DNA of 64,000 nt from Kondoa malvinella (lineage: Eukaryota > Basidiomycota > Agaricostilbomycetes > Agaricostilbales > Kondoaceae). Under the pieces are notes generated by a model. It saw only the letters and a program-made list of their open reading frames with translations. It made no database searches and was not told the DNA's origin. The stretch covers positions 372,001-436,000 of the forward strand of contig BCIM01000004.1 of the NCBI GenBank assembly GCA_039545315.1, in the 5' to 3' direction. Position numbers and translations under genes: made by a program. Shown here piece by piece: positions 28,688 through 40,003 of this stretch; the first letter of the stretch is position 1, and the number at the start of each line of letters is the position of its first letter.

Positions 28688-31600
28688 ATGGAGACCGATA
28701 CGCATTCCAACCTTTTGGATGAAATGTTGCACGAACAAGGCGAATCCGAGCATTGGGGAACGAAAAGCAATAGGCAGAGGTCAAAGTCTGCGTTTGGCTT
28801 GGATTCGTTGGGCGATAGTATGGATATGGACGACGCTGCTTGGAGCTCTGAACTGGCAGAGCCGCAAAATTGGAGAACAGATGCCAGTCATGCATGGCTG
28901 AACCATTCAGATCACTCAGCCTCTGCTTCTGCCTCGCCGCCCTCTGCTTTGGACTTGCAGAACTTATCGCCGTCGTTTCAAGCTGCAGGGGAAGCCATAA
29001 GTATCCCTATCGGCCAGACAGAACTCAATCTGGACGAGTTAATCATGTCTGAGCAATGCGGGTCGGTGCTTTGGCTGTGTCGATCAGGAATGACACTGAA
29101 GATCTTTAATACAGCCCTAGTATTGATGCATCTGCTTTGCAACTCACGAACATCAAGAGGGAACCAATTCAAGCCTTGGCGCTCAGTTCCGCTCTAGCAG
29201 CGCACAATATGCAGATACCCATCACAGCAAGCGACAGCTATAGTGCTATACCGTTTCCGTCAGCCGCTAATTCTCCCAGCACGAACTACCAGTCCTGCCG
29301 CTCTTCGTCTTCGCCCCAACCGCAAGCAAGCACCAGTGCTGTTCCCGGTACTACCGAACAACCTTATGACCTTCTTGTCCTCGGTCTACCTGATACAGCT
29401 ACCCGAACCAGAGTAGAAACACAGATCAAGCTCTCGCTTCTCTTGGTACAGAATTCAGATCGAGCTGCCGGCCGATTGACCAACCGGGATGGCGACTTGA
29501 TTCCCGAAGCGGCGGAAAGAGCTAGTCGGATAGGCGACTGGACCTACCTTAGGCTACCTTCTTTCGCTGCTATCAAGAAAAAGACGAAAAAGAATCAGGT
29601 CAAATGCCAGATCTTGGACGAAGAGACGTTATTCATGGAGGCTAGTGTTGTCAAGGGTTCAGGAGAAGTTGAAGAAGTCCTCATTTGTGAGAATTGCAGG
29701 CAGCGGGAGATCAAGAGATCCCAGAGGAAGCGCTCTTCGAAAGCGAAAAGTGAAGGATCAAATGCGGGAGATGATGATGCCGAACAGGTCAACAGCGATC
29801 CCCGTCGCATCTTGCTCTTCAATTGTGGTGAATATGTCGACTTTGGTACTGGTGAAGTCACCCTGCCCACAAGAATCGCCTGCTACTGTCGTCATCATGG
29901 CGAGAAGTCCGGTTTCAAGATACAGTTCGTCTTGCGTGATCATCTTGGTAGCGAAGTCGCTAGAACTCTATCACCTCGCATCTTCACTACCGATGACCAT
30001 AAAGCAAGACCTCGCAGTGCCAACACGAGCAGAAACAATAGCAGCGAGAATCTAGCTGCCGCAAACGGAGATGCTTCGATATCGCCTGTCCAGCTCAATT
30101 TGAAGCGCAAAACACCAACAATTCGCTCTAATGGTCAGTCTCATCCGCAAGAAGACAAGAAGAGCTCGTCAAGCAAACCTTACGACGCGACAAAACGCCC
30201 TCGCAAGCGATCAAGCAGCATCAGTCGATCTTCACAATTCGCCATGACTCCTCTTCAATCTAGATCGCCCAATGCCTCCTACATTGCCTTACCTGATCTT
30301 GTCTCTCCATCGCAACATCACTTCTCGCCTAGCAATGGCTTCACGCCCATGTTCAATACCAACCCTTCAGGCGATACTTCTACGCCTTCATCACCGGGAG
30401 CAAGCGTAGAATCCTTTTCTTCGCTTATGGGCAGCAGCGCAACTTCTTATGACGCCTACGAACAGCCTGGCGATTCTATGCTGCTGCATTCTACCTTGTC
30501 CTCCGCGATCCCGCTCCCCCAAACTCAGCAACCATCGACCCAGCCAAGGATCAGCAAGCTTATACCAGGCTCTGGTCCGATGATGGGTGGAATCGAGATT
30601 ACGATTTTAGGAGAGAACTTCAACCCAAACCTCGTCTGCGTGTTTGGTGACTCTCCAGCTATACCTACCCAGATGTGGTCTGCAAATACTTTAGTCTGTA
30701 TCCTTCCGCCGAGCGCCAGCCCTGGTCCAGTCATGGTCAGCTTCAAGAATCAAGCTCTTGATTTCGACATGGGTGGAAGTTTGCAATTGTTCACTTATCT
30801 CGATTCTACCGATCGTGCTCTTCTCGAACTTGCTCTTCAAGTTATTGGATTAAAGATGAGTGGGAGGGTAGAAGGTGTGCTTGCCGAGATGATACACATT
30901 ACTACCTCGCTGATTCTAGACTTTCAGGCGCTCGTGATATTGCGATGCGCATTATTGGTCAATCACAAGCAGAAATGTCGGGCGGCTCTTCGTCCAATAG
31001 TCAAGGCTACGAAGGATCAGCGCGGACAGCGAATACATTGAATGGTCAATCAGCTACTGATCGAAACATCCGCAGTCAGACAAGCGAACGTCCATCAGCT
31101 CGGCAATACCCAAAGACCTTCGAAGGTACTCTGCTTCGCCTTCTTAGCCTGCTCAGCACAGACGTCAGAGACCTGTCACCGACTCGCTTATCGAAACGAG
31201 AGGCATTGAGCCTTTGCACCAAAGAAGGTCATACACTTCTCCATCTCGCGACGATTCTTGGTTTCCACCGCTTGGTAGATGCTCTGATCAAAGATGGCGC
31301 TCCTTTGGACAAGACTGATCGAAATGGCTTTACCGCCCTTCATTTTGCAGCGCTCTATGGTAGAGTCGCTGCGGCTCGTCTCCTTATCGACAACAACGCT
31401 GCTACATTCCTGCGCACGTCTCTCGGCCGAACAGCGCAAGATATAGCAAGGCAACGAGATCAGACCGACATCACTGCCTTGTTCCCATCGCGATCTGCCT
31501 CTGATACAACGCTCACTCGAAGTCAATCTCGCCAATCGTCTCGCACCTCACTGAGATCCTTCTTTTCCTCCGATCGTGGCGGACAAGATTCGGATAACGA

Positions 31601-32504
31601 CTCAGACAGCTCAGATGACGGCTCGTATTCCGGAGACGCAGAATCAGGTAGCTCAGACATCGAAAGAAGGATATCACGAAATCCTTCATCTGTCTCTCTT
31701 CCTGCCGACTTTGCTCAGGAAGATGAACATGAAATAGATGGACCGATCATTGATGCTCATCCTGCTCCAACAAAGAAGTCCAACAAGCTGCCACCACCAG
31801 CACCAAGTTTGTTCGACGTTGCTTCGGCCTATTCTGCTTGGCTAGCGGACGCTCTTACACCTCAGACCAAATTACCAGATTGGTCGAAAGCAAAGATGCA
31901 GATGCCCGCTTCGGTTCCAGGTTGGGAGAAGGTACCCGCAGCATGGGAGATGCTACCTACTTTTCCTATCGCTGCTTTCCCTGTCAACACTCCAAACGTC
32001 GATCCTCGGACCTGGTTTGGCATGAATGAAGATAAAGGCAGGGGTAAAGAAGGTCTTACGGAAGTGCCTCAGTTCTGGCGACCTTTCGATCAATACTTTA
32101 GAGGCAGTAAAGTAACGGAAGTGCAACCTCAAGATGAGACCGTCCCTCTCTATCCTCCTGCACCTCAAGAGCATGTACAACAAGCACTTGCACCGAATTA
32201 TGCGCCGGAAGATCTGGTGCGTTTGATCTTTTATAGCTAGAGGATTGGCACTAATCCTCATAACAGACTACAAGTGTCCGTCAAGCTGTTGCTCATTCAA
32301 AGGAGAAGTGCAAAAATCTCAAAGCCGACCGAAGGCTCTTCTTGATCTGGTTGCCTGCGATATTGCGTATGTCACAAGTCGTTGCCTCTGCTCAATGCTG
32401 ATTCCATTATAGTCGCTATGGCATACTTTGTCTATATTGTCGATCTAAGCTCAGTCTCGCATTTGCTGTCGAAATACAATGTCAGCCTGCGCGTCAAGAA
32501 CTAG
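28688..32504 (+). CDS. MGA2: Mga2/Spt23-type membrane-anchored transcription factor (IPT/TIG, ankyrin, C-terminal TM)
   Basis: In yeast this family is an ER-anchored sensor of lipid saturation; ubiquitin/proteasome processing frees the N-terminal part to activate the delta-9 desaturase gene. Start at 28688 (METDTHSNLLDEMLHEQGES). After one intron in the N-terminal region comes the conserved Mga2 block (YDLLVLGLPDTATRTRVETQ, IKLSLLLV, WTYLRLPSFAAIKKK, ACYCRHHGEKSGFKI), a Ser-rich nuclear-signal-like stretch (KRPRKRSSS), an IPT/TIG domain (ISKLIPGSGPMMGGIEITIL), two to three ankyrin repeats (EGHTLLHLATILGFHRLVDA, NGFTALHFAALYGRVAAARL) and near the end LFLIWLPAILLAMAYFVYIV, a membrane span. The intron at about 30876-30928 joins GRVE to GARDIAMRIIG. 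The stop is at 32502-32504. About 1,200 residues, close to the yeast proteins. Confidence 0.92.
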
Positions 32505-32550
32505 ATAGGGATCTTCTGGGGCGGTTGTAGTAGTGTATTTTGTGTATTGT

Positions 32551-32556
32551 ACGCGT
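32551..32556. promoter_or_regulatory. MCB-like box ACGCGT upstream of CAC2
   Basis: ACGCGT lies 136 bp before the CAC2 start codon, within the 187-bp gap after MGA2. ACGCGT is the binding core of MBF (Mbp1-type APSES factors), which drive G1/S genes; an Mbp1-type gene is present at 51378. A six-base palindrome occurs by chance in such DNA (other copies lie near 13441, 35438 and 38339), so this is only suggestive. Confidence 0.3.
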
Positions 32557-32691
32557 ATGAATAGCTTCAAACATGAAATGTCTCGTCCGTGTCAACTTCG
32601 ACCTTCCTCAACCAAACGTGATACCGTCAAGAGCCTTCCCTCCTCGCAGTACCTTCTGGCACGTTGTACACGTATAGAAAGCGCGTACAAG

Positions 32692-35412
32692 ATGCGAGTA
32701 GTACGTTTGCGCGTCGCCGACTCATACATGTCTCATGCATCATGCTCCGTTTCACAGAAAGCGCTCGAGATTCGCTGGCATGAGACCAAGTTCGTTCCTA
32801 TGCATTGGGCCTTAGCTTACCAGCTCCTCATCACTTTCCCGTGCAGACCTATCTTCTCTGCCGACTTCCAACCTTTTCCAGCTGAATCTTACATGAAGCA
32901 CGAGCATCCGATGGGCAGAACAGAAGTCAAAGAGGCAATTGCATCACACGAGGGCAAAGCCTGGAGGCTTGCTACTGCTGGCGGTGACAACCATGTTCGA
33001 GTGAGCGTCAACTCTTGCATCACACCCTGTCGCGTGAAGCTGAGGACCTTTCAGGTCTGGCTTGTTACTCCCTCGCCTACGCCTGTGCCTTCTACATCAG
33101 GTCAACCTGGTCCTTCCCCAGCTAAAGGCAAAGCTGTGGGTCAGCAACCGACTGTGGAATATTTAGCTACGCTATCTAGGCATACTGCCGTGGTGAACGT
33201 CGTCAGATTCTCGCCGAATGGTGAGTCACTTGTCTGTGTGCTCGATGAGAGCTGATATCAGTCAAATAACTTACAGGCAATGTCCTCGCTTCAGCTGGCG
33301 ATGGTGCGTTTCATTCCAGACATTAGTAACAAGAGCTGAACCAAAACAGATGGCAATGTCATTCTATGGGCACTATCAGACGCTCCACCTACCAAAGGCT
33401 TTGGCGAGAACGACGATGCTTTGTATGCTCGTGAAAGCTGGAAAATCAGACGTTCTGTGAGGTAAGCCATCGGTCTGATTCGAAGAGCGGATTGCTCAAG
33501 TCACTATAGAGCGACCCAACAAGAGATCTACGACATGTCCTGGTCACCTGACGGTCAATGGCTGTTGGTCGGAAGTACAGACAATACTGCGCGCATCATC
33601 AACGCGAATGATGGTGTGTATACTTCTGATGCTCTACACGCAAGCTAAAGTCGATCCAGGATCAACTGCAAAACAGATCACTGAGCACAACAACTACGTG
33701 CAAGGAGTTGCTTGGGATCCACTCAACAAATACATTGCAACGCAGAGTAGCGACCGGTGAGCATCGTTTCTCGGCACAGCTGCTTATTTCGCTGATGATA
33801 TATGCAGACACATGCACGTCTACGGTCTAGACATCAGATCTCATGCTTCCGGGCAAAGCGAAATCAGCATCAACTTGGTTGGCAAGAACAGCAAAATGGA
33901 TGTGCAGCAGAGTCGCAGAGCCAGCTCTACTTCCGAGCGGGATGCGTCTGCTACTCCAGGGTCTTCTGGCTCAAAACCATCAGCGGAACCGGAGTTCAAA
34001 CGGCCTGATCAAAGAAGAAGCATGTCTCAAGCTAGTGACGGCGGTCGAAGCGAAGCATCAATGACACCTTCTTCGTCCTTCAAGTTTTCTCAGGATGCGA
34101 ATGATCAGCCTGTGGCTTCGACTTCAGCCCAGCCATTCGGAAACGGTTCAACTGAAGACTCTGCCATGAACCCACCTCCTACTCCTACAGCACCGTCGTC
34201 TTCTCGTCGCTCTTCAGTATCTGCCTCTCAAGCGGGCTCACTAGCACAACACCCAGCCAATCTTTCTGGTTCTGGAGGTGCTCGCCCAGCAAGAAGCGCT
34301 AGAAGTCCAAGTCCGATGCCACCTCTTCCCGCGATTCGCATGCCTGTCAGCGCTACAAGTCCCAACCTCGCAGCAAAGACGGCCGGTTTGGTCGATCCAC
34401 AAAGCGGTTCGCCGTTACCACCTTCTCTCGATCCAGCAAAATCGCATTCTACTTGGCTCTATGGTGGAGCTGAAATGTCGCCCTTCTTCCGTCGTCTTTC
34501 CTGGAGCACCGATGGAGCGCTGCTTCTTACTCCTGCGGGTATCTTTGAAGATCCTTTCGCCGCTGCGAAAGCTGTTGCGAATCAGAGTGAAGCGGCCGAG
34601 GGGACATTGAGCAAGAAGAAAAAGAAGCAGGAAAAGAAAGACGCGTTCAAAGACTTTGGACCCAAACCTACAGTCTACATCTACTCCCGCGCGAATGTAG
34701 CCCGACCGCCCGTTGCGCATCTTCCCGGTCATAAATCTGGCAGTATTTGTATTCGGTTCAATCCTTTACTATGGGAATTACGCGGTAGCCAGCCTACGCC
34801 TAGTCAACCTGTATCGGTCAACATCGCGCAAGATACGGAAGCTGATGTTGAGCTGGATCAAATTCCGGCAGCACCCAAATCGGATTTGGGACCGATGAAG
34901 AGCGCCTTCGACCTACCGTACCGCATGGTGTATGCTGTTGCGACGCACGAGAGCGTTTATGTGTATGATACGCAACAAGCGGGACCTATTTGCATGTTTG
35001 GCAATCTACATTATGCGCCGTTTACCGACGTGGCTTGGTATGTGATCAACTGTGTCGCAGTATATCCGAGCTGATGGCATTCTGTAGGACGGCGGATGGA
35101 ATGTCGTTGGCTCTAGCAAGCCAAGATGGCTATTGCAGTGTCGTCGCGTTCGAAGCTGGTGAATTAGGTACACCCTTATTGCCAGATCAGCAACCAGTCC
35201 GACCAATGCCTTCTGCTGTACCAACGGTTGCTCGCCCACCACCTTCAGCTTCATCTTCCACGTCCAGCCTCCCTCCGACACCTTCGACTAGTGCACCGCC
35301 AAAACACCCAATTGAAGCATTGTCCGACAATGCACAGCCGGACGGAGCGCCCAAGCCTAAAAAGAGAAGGGTTCAACTGACGACTGTGGCATTGGACCAA
35401 GGGACCATTTAG
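32692..35412 (+). CDS. CAC2: chromatin assembly factor 1 p60 subunit (WD40)
   Basis: Middle subunit of CAF-1, which deposits new H3-H4 behind replication forks. The first coding exon is only nine bases (32692-32700, MRV); after an intron the protein continues KALEIRWHETK and PIFSADFQ, matching the p60 N-terminus (EIxWHxxxPVxSxDFQ). WD40 blades follow: RLATAGGDNHVRVW, LSRHTAVVNVVRFSPNGNVL, SAGDDGNVILWA, IYDMSWSPDGQWLLVGSTDN, YVQGVAWDPLNKYIATQSSD. A long Ser/Pro-rich insert (about 33900-34440) precedes the last blades (FFRRLSWSTDGALLLTPAGI; YAPFTDVAWTADGMSLALAS). Near the C-terminus KKRRVQLTTVAL resembles the B-domain that contacts the chaperone Asf1. The stop is at 35410-35412. About 800 residues, longer than yeast Cac2 because of the insert. 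Confidence 0.93.
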
Positions 35413-35665
35413 GAATGTTGAGTAGTAGCCCTAGGAACGCGTCATTTTTGGGGAAAGGGCAGGGATTGCTTGCGGATACTCAGGACAGCTGGGCTGCCTG
35501 TTCCTTTGAGACAACCCAGCTCATAATTACCGCAAAGTGCCAGAAATACTTTAAAACCGAGGGTCCGATCACGCTCAAAGCTTGTTAGCGTCCACACAAT
35601 CTCTTTCACACCCGCTTTTCGTCACGAACGGTCTTGTATACACGCAAAGGCTAGACGGCTGCTAC

Positions 35666-36645
35666 ATGAGCGCACCTATCGCTGCACCTGGCGCGAGTGC
35701 AGCCAGCACAACATACGCAAACGACGCTACCGCTTCTACGAGGCAGCCTTCCATTCAGCGCAAGAAGAGCCCGCCTCAACCGCTGTACTACTCTTCGCAA
35801 GGCAGCCGCGATAACTCAGAAGACGAGGACGATCCCAACGTAATCACAACAGCAGATCAGCGCCGTATTAGCCTTTCTTCGCTGTTTCCCACTCTTCCTG
35901 CCAGCCCGGGGTACAAAAGGCGGTCAGGCGATAGTGCGCGCAGTCATGGAAAGAACCTGTCAGGCTCGCTGCCTTCTGGCGTCTCGCAAGAGATGAAGCG
36001 GCCAAATACTTCACCAATGCCCAATTCAGGCCGCACTTCGTCATGGTCAGTTCGCGTTTATACGACTGCCGACATTGCTGAACTCTATTATGCAGGATGA
36101 AAGACGAAGAAGCTATGAGTATCCGGTCTACTTCTTCCGCCAGCTCTTCAAGATCAGACACCTCAAGCGCGTCAATTTCTGTGACCAAGCCAGGTAATGT
36201 TGTTGCTTTGGTCAATTCGTTATCTTAATGCCCTTCTATAGCGAGACCTTCAAAAACACCTTTCATTCCCGCTGAAGCACCTACAGGCTGTTTCATCACG
36301 GTCGACGACTCTTCCCCTTCGCATTATAAAGTAGCTGCAAAGCTTCCAGGCTTTCTCTACGAGCACATCACGTATGCTTTCACTATCCGTCACGAGAAGT
36401 GATCTCACAGGCAGTACAGCGTTGCGCTGAAACGAAACGGATCTCTGCACATCCTAGCTGATCGTTGGGGTGAAGAATCGCCTAAAGCCAGTCCAGCAGA
36501 AAGGCAGTCCGGGCATTTCGAACGAATGGTCATACTTGGGCAAGATGCTGTTGGTGGCCAAGCGCGAGCTGCGTGGTCAGGGGAGGAGTTGACGGTTACC
36601 GTCACGCGAAAGGTGTTGAAGGAGCAGAAGGAGACTGGGGCATGA
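35666..36645 (+). CDS. protein with C-terminal alpha-crystallin/Hsp20-like domain
   Basis: Start at 35666 (MSAPIAAPGASAASTTYAND). The first about 180 residues are Ser-rich and disordered, with DEDDPNVITTADQRRISLSS. The C-terminal about 110 residues look like an alpha-crystallin fold: CFITVDDSSPSHYKVAAKLP, GFLYEHITQYSVALKRNGSL, HILADRW, HFERMVILGQDAVGGQARAA and WSGEELTVTVTRK, reproducing the small-heat-shock-protein order (LPGF; strand with nGxLxI; hFxRxvxLp; A..xxGxLxVtvp). Three short introns (after SSW, after KP, in the HIT codon) join in phase. The stop is TGA at 36643-36645. Likely a chaperone-fold protein of unknown target; the usual C-terminal IxI motif is missing. About 280 residues. 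Confidence 0.72.
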
Positions 36646-37384
36646 GAGGGATTAGGGAACGGTTATGAACTGCTTGGGATTGTAAGATATGCACATAAAG
36701 TTTTATGCAAGTTGAAGTTCAGGCAACTCACTGATCATCCGCATCAAAGCAATGTCTTCAACTGCAACTATCGAATATTACAAGCAAAACAAGGCGCGAC
36801 TTCTACAACCCTTTGTACGACACTACAGCTCACCCGTCTCTTGATGCGCCTTTAAGCTTCAAGGGAACGAGACATGTGGTCATCCAGAGCATGCCCACTG
36901 GCAGACACGAAATTGCCCATGGGGACAGTCTCTTTGGCTGCTGAGTGCAGAGCGCTTGAGAAGAAGACGCAAATGTGATATCAAAGCCATAGAAAGTCGC
37001 AGAGCAGTCAAGTTCCGTCGTTTCCACTCGAACATTCAACCGAGTTGCTGGCCGAACAACTCGAGGCAAATGGAGCCTGATAAGCGCAGGACAGGACTTT
37101 TAGCCCATATCTGGATGCTCAGAAGTCATCTACGCCTAGTGGAATCGCTCGAGAATCGAGATGCAATGCCGCGCGAGTGAACTCCCTCGGTCGGACAGAC
37201 TTTCAATAAGCAGAGGCTGCTATCTGCCATCTATCAGTCATACTATCGTCGCAATTCTGGTGCTCGCCGGGATGACATGGAGCGCGCTTCGCTCTTCCCT
37301 TTCTTCCTTGTTGCCGGCCGACTATCTTGCCCTATCTTGCTCTTTCTTTCTCTATCTCCCTGCCGTAATCACTAGACTTCCTCT
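36646..37384. other. intergenic region
   Basis: About 740 bp with short open frames on both strands but no motif or exon chain I trust. A CT-rich tract at 37290-37380 precedes the next start and is probably its leader. Confidence 0.4.
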
Positions 37385-38298
37385 ATGCGCTCATCTGAAT
37401 CGCGACCGACCCAAGGACCTATTCGGGGTCTTGCCCAGGACGAACTAGCCGTTCCCTCCCGTTCTATGATGTACATACATACAATGAGAAGGACAAGAAG
37501 CCACCATGACTTGGGGATTGCTATGCCCGAGCTCGGTTCGATCGCTCGCCCGACTGCTGCTGGTCTCAGAGGCTTGCGCAACTCCCTGGACCCGCCGTCC
37601 GATTGGTCAGGATCTTCTATACGGTGTTGAGGAGCGCGGTCTGATTCTGCCTCTAGTTTCCTCCAGAGTGTTTGTCCAATACTCGGAATCACGCTTGCGC
37701 AATTCTTCAGCATCAACAAGTTCGCAAACGATCCTGTGCTATCTCCTTTGCGCAATCGAGGCCTTCCTTGGGGTCAGACAGTCGCAGCCTTTCGGACGAT
37801 CACAATCGGAAGTGCAGCGCAATTTCACATAAGTCAAGATTTCCCAATCGGCAACGATGGGCATGGCGTTTCTGCAGCACTGGAGCATTTCAAGACCAGC
37901 GCTATTCGCGAAAACTTGGATTCAGGTATCGTCGGTGGTCTTAGTTATCCTACCACCGCTGGTCGACATGCAATAGCGCTTCAATGGGTCAAGAATTCCA
38001 AGAAAGTTCGTCTTCGTGAACTGCGTGAGTTGCCCACGTCCGCGAGGTCTGTCCTGCATTAACGAGACTCACAGAGATGGATTGCCCTCTGTCCGCTGGA
38101 GCCATCTTAGAAATTGTTCAGGGTCTCGTAGAAAGTGGACGTATCAATCCGTCAAGAGTTTGCTACACCTGGTATTGCACGAATAGGCTCGACCTGCAAA
38201 GGCATATTAAAGATCTGCTGCGTCAGGATCCATGGCGACCACAAGCGATTCCAGCACAACAACCTAGGCTAGAGCAGGGACCAAGTCGTGTTATCTAG
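37385..38298 (+). CDS. unrecognised protein
   Basis: Three exons join in phase. Exon 1 (37385) encodes MRSSESRPTQGPIRGLAQDE and a basic, Gly/Arg-containing region ending SDWSGSSIR. Exon 2 encodes FLQSVCPILGITLAQFFSIN, GQTVAAFRTITIGSAAQFHI, SGIVGGLSYPTTAGRHAIAL and VKNSKKVRLREL. Exon 3, after a 50-nt intron with a clear donor, gives QMDCPLSAGAILEIVQGLVE, INPSRVCYTWYCTNRLDLQR and HIKDLLRQDPWRPQ, stop at 38296-38298. About 285 residues. The sequence looks like a folded protein but matches no family I know; one weak hydrophobic stretch (CPILGITLAQFF) could be a buried helix. Confidence 0.55.
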
Positions 38299-38513
38299 CT
38301 GTGCAATTGAATCCGTGCCCCTGTACTCGAACTCCAACGCGTCCGTACCAGCGCGTTAACGGCTCAAGCTGTCGTCGTCATGCATGGACTAGTGTGAATG
38401 CTTAAAGATTTGCTTAAAGTGGACTCCAGCTCGGGACTCTTCACTGGCAGGTCGAGACCCCCGATCATGCGTCAACAAACACTTCCCAGCCCGCTCGAAG
38501 GCCGCTCTCGAGC

Positions 38514-39124
38514 ATGTCTTCTCGTTCGCGTACAACGTCAGGCCGCTCCTCCATCATACACGAAATGGAAAAGCCGCAGCGAGGCAAACCTCGAAGTGTA
38601 AAGAAAGTTGAAGGGCTACAGCAAACGACGAGATGGTTATTGGAATCCCTTGCCACTCCTGTTAGTCATCACATCTCCCCTGTTAGATATAAACTGATAT
38701 TCTGAGATAGGGCACATGCGAAAAGCTCGTCCATGAACAACTTGTAGCTCAGGATGCCCAGAACATAATTCACGAAGAACGCCTGAACGCCTTGCGAAGA
38801 GATAAAGGACAGAAACCGCTCAATTTCCAATCCATTGCGGATCAGCTCATGCGGCAAATGGATTTTGAACCTGTTTCCCCTGAAGATCAATTGAGGCGTG
38901 TGGAAGATCAGCTGTTGTTGCTTCATACGCGGTCAAATTTGCGAAGGGAGAAGGCAGCTGCGGAGAGACTGTCGGAACGAGCAAGTTTGTTGGAGAAGGA
39001 TGGGTCGTTGCATGTCTCGTTCGTCGAAGGTCAGTAGCTTAACATTATTCACGTATGGTTCAACTGACGTCCGCCTTTAGATTGCTTGCTTTCGAGAACG
39101 AGCAGAACTAGGGCATCCATTTGA
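38514..39124 (+). CDS. small coiled-coil-like basic protein, unrecognised
   Basis: Start at 38514 (MSSRSRTTSGRSSIIHEMEK). An intron of about 48 nt (38661-38710) and another near 39031-39080 keep the frame. The body is helical and charged: GLQQTTRWLLESLATPGTCE, KLVHEQLVAQDAQNIIHEER, QLMRQMDFEPVSPEDQLRRV, EDQLLLLHTRSNLRREKAAA, ERLSERASLLEKDGSLHVSF. Stop TGA at 39122-39124 after SRTRASI. About 170 residues, with heptad-like leucines suggesting coiled coil and perhaps a subunit of a larger assembly. No family recognised. Confidence 0.6.
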
Positions 39125-40003
39125 CGAGTAGCGAAAGAGGTTGTGCACAATTTCATGGTATACCCTTTTCACTGTTTGGCTGTAGATTTAGAGGGCATGG
39201 CATGATCTTTGCATTTTCACATTGATGTATTATATGCAGTCAAGCTGTGTTGCCTAGATTTAATAGGCGAATCGTGATTTGCAGACAGTGAACATGACCA
39301 AAGTACCTGAAGTGCGTAGTGGGAAAAGAATGAATCAGGAGCGACACTCGTACTGCACTGATGGCGCATCTATATATGACAATCACGATGCTACCTTCTC
39401 CCGCCTACATCAATGAGAGCCAAGGAAAGGTCGTGCAAGCAAGCGAAACATTTGTCGATAGCGAAAGCAAGACACCGTCAGGATCTGTTCAGTCTACCAG
39501 AGGGCAAGCAACATCGGCTAGCCCAAGAAAAGATCAAGTGACCTCTTGGTTCGTTTGCCTTCTCTGTGATGTACGCGTGCAGCATGAATACTGTTATTCA
39601 AGCGCAATTTCGATCAAGCGAAGGCGATAGCCCCTGCTTTTGTATGAACATCGTTATTCAAACGGATTGGATCGAGCTTTCGAAGCACCGCTCAGAGTCT
39701 GACTGCCCGGTTGAGTGAAACGGACAGGAGCGACTGATTACGAGTCCTTACAGCGACTCGGCAAGCAGAGGAGAGCACGAAAAAGCAAGGAGACAGATAG
39801 CCTAAGGTTCCTGCTTCCGATAGGTAGAGAAGGTCTTCTGAGTACAGATCCCGTACGAGCAGACAGGCCAATCTTTGACTGGAACAAAAGGACGACAGCA
39901 GAGAGTCGCAGATTATCTCGATAGGCTCTCAGATTGGCACGCGCAGTCAATATTGTCAATCCGTGTCGGCCACTCGCTGGGATGCAGTGAACAAGAGAGG
40001 AGC
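39125..40003. other. intergenic region
   Basis: About 880 bp. An open frame at 39361-39630 (89 codons, Ser/Thr-rich) and one at 39715-39924 have no support beyond length. The last part should be the promoter of the large START-like gene. No RNA gene or repeat array seen. Confidence 0.4.

Noticed and set aside
38325..38345. B-box-like CGAACTCC on the minus strand
   Set aside because: No matching A box or cloverleaf in the flanking 90 bases.
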